Assembly: GCA_023228445.1 (NCBI GenBank) | Contig: JALOBD010000151.1 | Coordinates: 1 to 5,230 of the forward strand | Source: Sphaerochaeta sp. | Lineage (GTDB): Bacteria; Spirochaetota; Spirochaetia; Sphaerochaetales; Sphaerochaetaceae | Length of the DNA: 5,230 nt | Direction of reading: 5' to 3' | Shown: positions 1 through 5,230 of the stretch, piece by piece | How positions within the stretch are numbered: the stretch's first letter is position 1 | Layout: each line of letters starts with the position of its first letter | Made by a program: the position numbers and the translations under genes | The notes under the pieces: model-generated | The model's database searches: none | The model's input: only the letters and a program-made list of their open reading frames with translations | Told to the model about the DNA's origin: nothing

Positions 1-155
1 GAGAGACATACCTAGAGAAATTGAGGCATGCTGAGAGGCGAGGGGGAGGTGTTCGATCGTCCTGGGTGTGCACGCTCTTCCCTCGGTGTGTCCCCGTTTT
101 CTCCCTTCCACGGTCATTTTGGGGCATTTTTGACAAATATTGGCATCTGTGAGTG

Positions 156-178
156 TGGACACAACCTAATTGTGTCCA
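156..178. repeat. Perfect 9-bp inverted repeat with 5-base spacer
   Basis: The arms are TGGACACAA (156-164) and TTGTGTCCA (170-178), exact reverse complements around the spacer CCTAA. The element could be a binding site for a dimeric regulator or a small RNA hairpin. It has no following T-run, so it is not a standard terminator. Each arm contains GACA/TGTC, as does the palindrome at 333-355. It lies about 255 bases upstream of the promoter candidate. The repeat is read directly from the sequence; its function is inferred. Confidence 0.6.
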
Positions 179-332
179 ATATGGTGTGGTCTGGAAACAG
201 ATGGCATTTGTCACAATTATATATGTGTCTAAAATGTATTGCAAAATATCAATTTGCAAATACATAAGCAATTAGACAGAAAAAGATGTCTGCATACGCT
301 GACAGGTGACAAAACACATTGCTCCAAAAGAG

Positions 333-355
333 AACATATGTCACTGACATATGTT
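333..355. promoter_or_regulatory. Perfect 23-bp palindrome, probable operator
   Basis: The arms AACATATGTCA (333-343) and TGACATATGTT (345-355) are exact reverse complements around a single central C at 344. A perfect dyad this long, with a one-base centre and in AT-rich intergenic DNA, is typical of a site for a homodimeric helix-turn-helix regulator. The centre lies 54 bases upstream of the -35 candidate, about -88 relative to the expected transcription start. That position would suit an activator better than a simple blocking repressor. The cognate regulator is not in the window. Confidence 0.6.
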
Positions 356-397
356 GTAAGTCTATATCCTGCAAGAAAAAAAACGAGCTAATTTATG

Positions 398-426
398 TTG
401 ACATCAAGATTTTCGTGTGATTTACT
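398..426 (+). promoter_or_regulatory. Candidate sigma-70-type promoter for the mreB cluster
   Basis: A perfect TTGACA -35 hexamer (398-403) is followed by a 17-base spacer and TTTACT (421-426), which matches four of six positions of TATAAT. An A8 tract at 376-383 sits upstream where an UP-like element would lie. Transcription would start near 432-434. The good -35 and ideal spacing favour the call. The imperfect -10 and the long leader (~125 bases) are the main doubts. Confidence 0.5.
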
Positions 427-557
427 GAAGTGGAAAAATGCACAAGGAAGCACACAAAATAACAAATTTGTAAATTCGTTACACAGGGGCCATTGAAGTC
501 TGTCTCAGTGAGGAGCGTCAGCTTTCACTATTTGAACATTCCGCATGGAGGGAAAAC

Positions 558-1583
558 ATGAAGGAAAAGGCAAATTTATCAGTAGGGGTCGATCTGGGTA
601 CCTCAAACCTTCTCATCTACGTCGAAGGCCAAGGTACGCTCTTCAACGAACCTTCGATCATTGCGATCGACAAGGCGACGGGTACCGTGGTCTCGGTTGG
701 CCATGAGGCGGCAAAGCTGGATGGGAAGACCCACAGCAAGGTGGAGGTAGCCCGGCCGTTGCAGGGAGGGGTCATCTCCGACATCCAGCTGATCAAGGAG
801 ATCCTCCTCTTCACGATGGACAAGATCTTCCTCTCGAATCTCGCCTCGATCAACAAGCTGCTCATCGGGATCCCTTCGGATATCACCCACACTGAGAAGG
901 AGGCGATCATCGAGCTGGGGCGGGGGCTGGGAATCCAGAACACGGAGATCGAGGAGGAGATCAAGGCAGGCGCCCTCGGCTCGGGGGTGGATATCTTTGC
1001 ACCGATGGGGCACATGGTGATCGACATCGGTGGCGGGACTACCGATTTTGGGATCCTCTCGCTGGGGGAGGTCGTCCTCTCCAAGTCGATCAAGATCGCC
1101 GGAGACTTCTTCGATCGCCAGATCATCGACTATGTAAAGACAGTCCACCGCCTCGAGATCGGGAACCAGACGGCAGAGCGGATCAAGATCGAGCTCGCCT
1201 CGCTCACCGGCCCACTGCCGGTGGATGAGGATGACAACCCAGCGGTTTCCGAAGCGATGGGCCGGGACCTGGTCACCGGCTTGCCCCGCCAGGTCACCGT
1301 CAAGGCGGAGGAGGTGCGTGAGGTGCTGCTCAGCTGCTTCGATCCGATCAAATCGGTGCTCCTGGCTACCTTGGAGGAGACACCGCCTGAACTGGCTGGG
1401 GACCTGGTCGACTCTGGCATCCTGTTGACGGGAGGCTGCTCGCAGATTCCTGGGGTCAAGGAGTACTTCAATGAGATTGCACAGATTCCGGTGTATCAGA
1501 GCGAAGTGCCGATCACCGCGGTGATCGACGGGTGCAAGAAGATGCTCAAAATGACAAATCGACACTTTTACAGTGAAGTATAG
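558..1583 (+). CDS. mreB: MreB-family bacterial actin, first paralog (divergent active-site loop)
   Basis: The product is a 341-residue MreB-family actin, an ATP-binding protein expected to polymerise into cytoskeletal filaments; E. coli MreB is 347 residues. The start ATG has a good Shine-Dalgarno site, GGAGGG at 547-552, five bases upstream. Motifs in order: phosphate-1 D12-L-G-T-S-N17; hinge GGVISD at 70-75; active-site loop EEEIKAGALGSG at 132-143, with E134 aligning to the catalytic glutamate of MreB; phosphate-2 DIGGGTTD at 156-163; ERIKIEL at 207-213; and adenosine motif GILLTGGC at 287-294. The usual proline after the two glutamates is I135 and the next residue is K136, unlike typical MreB. 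The third glycine of the adenosine motif is C294. An acidic, proline-containing insertion (about 218-231, including D223-E-D-D226) is longer than in the other two paralogs. There is no hydrophobic N-terminal amphipathic helix. It is the first gene of the cluster and has no mreC or mreD beside it. Family membership is secure; a role in wall elongation is not. Confidence 0.93.
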   Translation: MKEKANLSVGVDLGTSNLLIYVEGQGTLFNEPSIIAIDKATGTVVSVGHEAAKLDGKTHSKVEVARPLQGGVISDIQLIKEILLFTMDKIFLSNLASINKLLIGIPSDITHTEKEAIIELGRGLGIQNTEIEEEIKAGALGSGVDIFAPMGHMVIDIGGGTTDFGILSLGEVVLSKSIKIAGDFFDRQIIDYVKTVHRLEIGNQTAERIKIELASLTGPLPVDEDDNPAVSEAMGRDLVTGLPRQVTVKAEEVREVLLSCFDPIKSVLLATLEETPPELAGDLVDSGILLTGGCSQIPGVKEYFNEIAQIPVYQSEVPITAVIDGCKKMLKMTNRHFYSEV

Positions 1584-1590
1584 GAAGGGG
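1582..1590 (+). promoter_or_regulatory. Ribosome binding site of the second mreB, overlapping the previous stop
   Basis: AGGAAGGGG overlaps the TAG stop of the first mreB (1581-1583) and lies six bases before the ATG at 1597. This decides the start. An in-frame GTG at 1573 would overlap the first gene, sits upstream of this site, and would add eight residues with no family similarity. The overlap suggests translational coupling. Confidence 0.8.
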
Positions 1591-1596
1591 TTGAGA

Positions 1597-2625
1597 ATGA
1601 GTGCAGCAACGACACATGAGAAACTGGGACTGGGGATCGACCTCGGTACGACCAATTTGTTGGTGTTCTTGGAGAGGAAGGGGATTATTTTCGATGAACC
1701 GGCAGTGATCGCCTTCGACCGGGAATCGGGCAAGATCGTCGCGGCGGGGGAGGATGCCCACAAGATGCTGGGCAAGGTGCATGACAAGATCTCGGTGGTC
1801 AAGCCCTTGAGAAACGGGGTCATCTCCGACATGCGGGCCGCCAAGGCGTTGTTGACCTATGTGCTCGGCAAGATCGAGAACTTGACGGAGAAGGATCTAT
1901 CGAAGACCACCTGCGTGATCTGTTGCCCGAGTGAGGTGACGAAGATCGAACGCGATGTGATGACCGACCTCGCCATGAAGATGAAGATCACCGACGTCTT
2001 CATCGAAGAGGAGATCAAGAGCGGGGCCCTTGGCTCCGGGGTCGACATCTTCAAGTCAAAGGGTGTAATGGTCGTCGACATCGGCGGGGGAACCACCGAC
2101 GTCGGTGTCATCTCCTTTGGCGACATCGTGCTCTCGCGTACCATTCGGAGGGCCGGCAGCTTCATGGATGATGAGATCTCCAAGTATGTGAAGAAGACAC
2201 AGAATGTGGAGATCGGCGAGCTCACCTCGGAGAAGATGAAGATCGAGCTGGGGGACCTGCTCGTCGATGCCAAGAGCGTGGTGGCCCGGTATGCAGGCCG
2301 AGATATGGTGCGGGGTATCCCGAAGTGGGTGATGCTCTCGACCGCGGAGATGCAGACGATACTGACCCCGGTCTTCGATGAGATCGTCAAGCTCATCACC
2401 GGGGTACTCAAGGACACACCTCCTGAGCTCTCTGCCGATATCTACAATCATGGGATCTTGCTCACCGGTGGGTGTTCGATGATCCGGGGGGTCGAACAGT
2501 ACATTCAGCAGCGGATTCAGGTTCCAGTGAAAGTGGTTCACAACCCGCTTACCTGCGTTGTCGAAGGCACCAAGTATCTTTTGAAGAACCGCGGAGACTA
2601 CCTCGTCAATCCGCTTCAACTGTAG
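1597..2625 (+). CDS. mreB: MreB-family bacterial actin, second paralog
   Basis: The product is a 342-residue MreB-family actin starting at ATG 1597; see the ribosome site at 1582-1590 for why the upstream GTG is rejected. Motifs: phosphate-1 D15-L-G-T-T-N20; hinge NGVISD at 73-78; active-site loop EEEIKSGALGSG at 137-148, with E139 aligning to the catalytic glutamate; phosphate-2 DIGGGTTD at 161-168; KMKIEL at 213-218; and adenosine motif GILLTGGC at 286-293. It shares the I/K replacement of the usual proline-containing loop with its neighbours, and the GGC adenosine motif with the first paralog. The conserved GGD segment after phosphate-2 reads AGS (186-188), so the aspartate is replaced by S188. 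It shares CCPSEVT (109-115) and a C-terminal KNRG-Y-V pattern (330-337) with the third paralog, which suggests those two are the closer pair. A 13-base gap separates it from the first gene and 12 bases from the next, so one operon is likely. Confidence 0.93.
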   Translation: MSAATTHEKLGLGIDLGTTNLLVFLERKGIIFDEPAVIAFDRESGKIVAAGEDAHKMLGKVHDKISVVKPLRNGVISDMRAAKALLTYVLGKIENLTEKDLSKTTCVICCPSEVTKIERDVMTDLAMKMKITDVFIEEEIKSGALGSGVDIFKSKGVMVVDIGGGTTDVGVISFGDIVLSRTIRRAGSFMDDEISKYVKKTQNVEIGELTSEKMKIELGDLLVDAKSVVARYAGRDMVRGIPKWVMLSTAEMQTILTPVFDEIVKLITGVLKDTPPELSADIYNHGILLTGGCSMIRGVEQYIQQRIQVPVKVVHNPLTCVVEGTKYLLKNRGDYLVNPLQL

Positions 2626-2628
2626 GAG
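2624..2628 (+). promoter_or_regulatory. Ribosome binding site of the third mreB, overlapping the previous stop
   Basis: AGGAG shares its first two bases with the TAG stop of the second mreB (2623-2625) and lies nine bases before ATG 2638. This is the same stop/Shine-Dalgarno arrangement as at the previous junction. It supports coupled translation of the three actins. Confidence 0.75.
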
Positions 2629-2637
2629 AGTTCCAGC

Positions 2638-3690
2638 ATGGCAATCACCATTCGAAAACAAAATAAGAGTGAGACAAAGGGCCCGGTAGGAAAGAATATC
2701 GGGATTGACTTGGGCACGGCGAACATCCTCGTCTACGTCGAAGGTGAGGGAATCATGACCAACGAGCCCTCAGTCATCGCCTTCGATTATGAGAGCGGCG
2801 ACGTCCTTGCCACGGGAAAGATGGCCGCCGATATGATCGGCAAGGGCCACCACGGCATCAGGATCGTCAGCCCGCTCAACCAAGGGGTCATCTCGGATAT
2901 CGATGCGACGAAAAAGCTCATCGAGATCTCGCTGCACCGCGTCGAAAACATCCATCTGGACATCAAGTCATCGACGCTCCTGCTCTGCTGTCCGAGCGAG
3001 GTGACACAGCTTGAACGCGATTCCTTCATGGATTTGGGGGCGAAGCTTGGGGTCAAGGACGTCTTCATCGAGCAGGAGATCAAGGCTGGGGCCATCGGCA
3101 GCGGCCTTGATATCTTCAGCAGCAACGGTTCGATGATCATCGACATCGGTGGCGGTTCTACCGATATCGGTGTGCTCTCCCTCGGGGACATCGTCGTCTC
3201 CGGTTCGACCAGGATCGCCGGAAACTACTTTGACGGCGAGATCATGGACCACATGCAATACAAGCACGGGCTGCTCATCGGAAAGCGGACAGCCGAGCGG
3301 ATCAAGGTTGAGATCGGCTCGTTGCGCCAGAAGATCAAGACGCCGAGGGAGACGTGGGCAAGTGGCCGTGATGTGGTCTCAGGGCTTCCGAGAAAGATCA
3401 CAGTGAACGAAACTGAGATTCGTGATGTATTGGTCAAGCCGTTCGAGACGATTGCTACGATGGTTCTGAAAGTGTTGCAGGCCACTCCCTCAGAGCTCTC
3501 CTCCGACATTATCGTAAACGGAATCTACGTCAGTGGGGGAGGGGCGATGATCGATGGAGTCGATGAGTTCCTCCACGATCGGATCGGCATGGATTTCCAT
3601 CTCTCCCGCCGGCCGCTGACGGCGGTGGTCGATGGGACCAAGCTGCTCTTGAAGAACCGGGGAAGTTACTTCGTCAAGCCGACGGATTGA
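2638..3690 (+). CDS. mreB: MreB-family bacterial actin, third paralog with basic N-terminal extension
   Basis: The product is a 350-residue MreB-family actin. Motifs: phosphate-1 D24-L-G-T-A-N29; hinge QGVISD at 82-87; active-site loop EQEIKAGAIGSG at 145-156, with E147 aligning to the catalytic glutamate and the preceding glutamate replaced by Q146; phosphate-2 DIGGGSTD at 169-176, with S174 in place of the usual threonine; ERIKVEI at 220-226; and adenosine motif GIYVSGGG at 295-302. Unlike paralogs 1 and 2 it keeps the triple glycine of the adenosine motif. The segment matching GGD reads AGN (194-196). About 20 residues precede the first beta strand. They are rich in lysine and arginine (R6, K7, K10, K14, K19) and not hydrophobic, so this tail could contact a partner or acidic lipids; that is inference. 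The C-terminus keeps the KNRG-Y-V pattern shared with paralog 2. The stop is TGA. Confidence 0.93.
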   Translation: MAITIRKQNKSETKGPVGKNIGIDLGTANILVYVEGEGIMTNEPSVIAFDYESGDVLATGKMAADMIGKGHHGIRIVSPLNQGVISDIDATKKLIEISLHRVENIHLDIKSSTLLLCCPSEVTQLERDSFMDLGAKLGVKDVFIEQEIKAGAIGSGLDIFSSNGSMIIDIGGGSTDIGVLSLGDIVVSGSTRIAGNYFDGEIMDHMQYKHGLLIGKRTAERIKVEIGSLRQKIKTPRETWASGRDVVSGLPRKITVNETEIRDVLVKPFETIATMVLKVLQATPSELSSDIIVNGIYVSGGGAMIDGVDEFLHDRIGMDFHLSRRPLTAVVDGTKLLLKNRGSYFVKPTD

Positions 3691-3702
3691 CCGATCGTGT
3701 GT

Positions 3703-3736
3703 GTTGGGTCTCCCCTCGATCAACGGGAGGCCCAGC
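3703..3736 (+). promoter_or_regulatory. Intergenic hairpin between the mreB genes and the GGDEF-EAL gene
   Basis: GTTGGGTCTCCC (3703-3714) can pair with GGGAGGCCCAGC (3725-3736) over 12 base pairs, two of them G-U in RNA, around a 10-base loop. No U-run follows, so it is not a canonical intrinsic terminator. It could attenuate readthrough, protect the 3' end of the actin message, or mark a processing site so that the fourth gene is expressed at a different level. It also makes the in-frame GTG at 3701 an unlikely start. The pairing is visible; the role is inferred. Confidence 0.55.
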
Positions 3737-3760
3737 GCACAATCGGGTGAAGATCATGCC

Positions 3761-5200
3761 ATGAAACAACTTTTGCGTCATTGCCTCTTGTATGTCGCCA
3801 TCTGTCTGCTCCTCAACGTGCTACTGTTGGTCTTCTTGCCGATGTGGTATATACCAGCGGCAGCCGTAGCGCTCTTCTGCACTGCGTTGGGATTTCTCAC
3901 CTCCCGTCTTCCCAAGCAGCAGGCTTGGCCCGAGAAATCCGTCAAACGATGGTTGATGAGCAACCAAGCCGATGTGGACACCCTTTTCTGCCTCTACATC
4001 GCTATCCACGCCAAGAACGTCTACCAGTCCTGCATCGATCGCCAAGAGCTGGAGGATGTGTACAGTCGATGTGAACAGGAGCTCTGCCGGTACTTTGGCA
4101 GTTCCAATGTCCAGCGGATGGCGAATGAGGGGTTTGCCGTGCTCAAGGGCTTCCCGCTCTCATACTTTGCCAGCGAGAAGAAAAAGGCAGACCACCAGGT
4201 GTCGGTCTGCCAGAATCTCTCTGAGCGACTGCAGGCGCTGCTGGAGCACAGCAGCACACTGCCAATACAGATCACCATCGGCAGTGCATCCTCGGGGATG
4301 CGCTACCATATGGATACGCTGGAGCAACTCATCGACCTCTCCTACGTCACCGAGCAACATGCGTATCGCGAGCACCGGCCTTGGTTGGTCGCCGATGAGC
4401 ATGTCAGGGCATGGAAGCTCGACATCGATGAGTGCAGGCAGGGGTTTCTCAACGGTGGATGGGAGGGGGAGTTCAACCCGTTCTTCCAACCGATCGTGGA
4501 CCCCGATACCTTTACCATCATCGGTTCAGAGAGCCTGGCACGGTGGCAGATGGGAGGCTTTCGCATCCTACCGGCACAGGTCTTCAAGGATGTGGCCGCT
4601 GATCTACAGCACATCGCCACCATCGACACCATCATCATCACCAAGACTTTTGCTGCCATCAGGAACATGATGCTCGCCCGACTCTTGCCCTATACGTTCA
4701 AGGTGGTGATCAACGTGAGCAACGAGAGCCTGGTCAAGGGGTTTGCCGACCAGATGCTCTTTCTTGCCAAACAACATGGTCTCTCCTCCGACCAAGTGGA
4801 GTTTGACTTGACTGATTCCGCCTTCTCGACCCTCGAGTCGTTGTCAGTCATCCAAGAGCTGCGTACGCTTGGCTTCAGGGTGTCGCTCGATATCTTTGAG
4901 GATACCGCATTTGACCTCCAGGCGTTTGAGCGGGCTGATTTTGATACCATCAAGCTCGACTTCGTGGCCTTCACCCCGCTTCTGCAGGAGGTCTACATCT
5001 CCTTGATCGCAACCGCACACAAGAAGGGGGTGGAGGTCATCGCCAAGGGCATCGAGCGCAAGGAGCTGCTCGATGCGGCCATTGAGCTTGGCTGCACCTA
5101 TGTACAGGGCAACTACTTCACCCTTCCCATCCCCGAGCAGGCCTTTGAAGTCTTCATGAACAAGTACCAAGAGGGGCTGTATGTGGGTTCGTTGGGGTGA
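3761..5200 (+). CDS. Membrane-anchored protein with degenerate GGDEF and degenerate EAL domains
   Basis: The product is 479 residues from ATG 3761. A weak GGGTGA site (3745-3750) precedes it; an in-frame GTG at 3701 would add 20 non-hydrophobic residues and lies beside the hairpin. Residues ~7-27 and 29-48 form two transmembrane segments with positive residues on both outer flanks, placing the rest in the cytoplasm. Residues ~70-210 look like a GGDEF fold: R119-M-A-N-E-G-F-A-V-L128 matches RxGGDEFavL, so the active site is ANEGF, and no RxxD inhibitory site is seen. Residues ~237-465 are an EAL domain: ESL at 257-259, N318, D349-L-T-D352 for E-L/I-T-E, D377-I-F-E380 for DDFG, K398-L-D400, A428-K-G-I-E432 for AEGVE, and Q449-G450. 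Loss of the second aspartate of DDFG (I378) and of the AEG glutamate (K429) should abolish phosphodiesterase activity. Kept residues leave nucleotide binding possible, as known for LapD- and FimX-type receptors. Co-direction with the actins suggests a link to them. Confidence 0.85.
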   Translation: MKQLLRHCLLYVAICLLLNVLLLVFLPMWYIPAAAVALFCTALGFLTSRLPKQQAWPEKSVKRWLMSNQADVDTLFCLYIAIHAKNVYQSCIDRQELEDVYSRCEQELCRYFGSSNVQRMANEGFAVLKGFPLSYFASEKKKADHQVSVCQNLSERLQALLEHSSTLPIQITIGSASSGMRYHMDTLEQLIDLSYVTEQHAYREHRPWLVADEHVRAWKLDIDECRQGFLNGGWEGEFNPFFQPIVDPDTFTIIGSESLARWQMGGFRILPAQVFKDVAADLQHIATIDTIIITKTFAAIRNMMLARLLPYTFKVVINVSNESLVKGFADQMLFLAKQHGLSSDQVEFDLTDSAFSTLESLSVIQELRTLGFRVSLDIFEDTAFDLQAFERADFDTIKLDFVAFTPLLQEVYISLIATAHKKGVEVIAKGIERKELLDAAIELGCTYVQGNYFTLPIPEQAFEVFMNKYQEGLYVGSLG

Positions 5201-5230
5201 GAGAGCTAGAGCTGAAATGCACTGGCTTGG

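Larger units (their letters stand above)
1..557. other. Long non-coding leader and regulatory region upstream of the mreB cluster
   Basis: I see no convincing gene here. The first ~110 bases are fairly GC-rich, and the rest is strikingly AT-rich compared with the genes (37 of 120 bases G+C at 361-480). The region holds two long perfect inverted repeats (156-178 and 333-355), listed separately. It also holds short palindromes ATTTGCAAAT (252-261) and ACAAATTTGT (462-471), a TTGCAAA direct repeat (239-245 and 254-260), and an A8 tract (376-383) just upstream of a promoter candidate. The words TGTC/GACA occur 15 times. If the promoter candidate at 398-426 is right, the mreB1 transcript has an untranslated leader of roughly 120 bases. 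I could not match any known riboswitch, including the c-di-GMP (GEMM) type. A gene running off the left edge cannot be excluded for the first few tens of bases. Confidence 0.7.

Noticed and set aside
28..267. 79-codon plus-strand ORF with CxC and CxxC cysteine pairs that faintly suggests a zinc-binding protein
   Set aside because: GAGG lies only one base from its ATG, the reading crosses the sharp shift to AT-rich DNA and the 156-178 inverted repeat, and no family is recognised.
427..557. Possible c-di-GMP (GEMM) riboswitch in the mreB leader, suggested by the downstream GGDEF-EAL gene
   Set aside because: The conserved GEMM core sequences are not present; only a weak short stem (507-513 with 523-529) is visible.
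1573..1596. GTG start at 1573 for the second mreB
   Set aside because: The Shine-Dalgarno site at 1582-1590 lies downstream of it and is correctly placed for ATG 1597; the extra eight residues do not match the family.
603..1844. 413-codon minus-strand ORF across the first two mreB genes
   Set aside because: It is antisense to two clear MreB genes, spans their junction, has low-complexity Asp/Arg/Leu-rich content with no domain, and is expected as a shadow in GC-rich codons.
3688..3690. TGA as tryptophan (mollicute code), prompted by the Spiroplasma-like MreB loop
   Set aside because: TGA ends the third MreB and the EAL protein at the expected family lengths, tryptophan is TGG, and base composition is far from mollicute.
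3701..3760. GTG start at 3701 for the GGDEF-EAL gene
   Set aside because: It lies at the base of the hairpin without a clear ribosome site, and the added residues would precede a natural membrane-anchor start at ATG 3761.
3972..4670. 232-codon plus-strand ORF inside the GGDEF-EAL gene
   Set aside because: It is a Ser/Arg/Pro-rich frame-shifted reading of a gene with clear domain motifs in the main frame, with no independent evidence.
5201..5230. ATG at 5217 that might start a downstream gene
   Set aside because: Only four codons are visible before the window ends and no good ribosome site precedes it.

Overview
The window holds a compact, one-direction gene cluster from a bacterium that uses the standard bacterial code. 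Both TAG and TGA act as stops, and tryptophan is TGG. Shine-Dalgarno sites are clear and the genes are moderately GC-rich (hand count 38 of 60 bases G+C at 961-1020). Cyclic-di-GMP-type domains and normal TGA stops argue against a mollicute. The phylum cannot be fixed from the sequence; a spirochaete-like source is only a weak guess.

Layout: positions 1-557 carry no convincing gene. Most of this stretch is AT-rich (37 of 120 bases G+C at 361-480). It contains a perfect 23-bp palindrome (333-355), a second perfect inverted repeat (156-178), an unusual density of TGTC/GACA words and a sigma-70-like promoter candidate (398-426). Three tandem MreB-family actin genes follow at 558-1583, 1597-2625 and 2638-3690. 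They are separated by 13 and 12 bases, and the Shine-Dalgarno site of each downstream gene overlaps the stop codon of the gene before it. A 70-base gap with a strong hairpin (3703-3736) precedes the fourth gene (3761-5200). That gene encodes a membrane-anchored protein with a degenerate GGDEF domain and a degenerate EAL domain.

How the genes may work together: the three MreB paralogs keep the actin-fold ATPase motifs. All three replace the usual MreB active-site loop (EEPMAAAIGAG-like) with EEEIKAGALGSG-like residues, and each has its own further changes. No mreC, mreD, rodA or pbp2 is present here, so this is probably not the standard wall-elongation operon. From memory, multiple tandem MreBs with an EEE[IV]K-type loop resemble the Spiroplasma/Haloplasma MreB sets used for cell shape and motility. 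The fourth protein has lost residues needed for both diguanylate cyclase and phosphodiesterase catalysis, but keeps several residues that could bind ligand. My inference is a multi-filament cytoskeletal module with a membrane protein that could sense c-di-GMP or serve as a scaffold. This is a hypothesis from gene order and motifs, not a demonstrated system.
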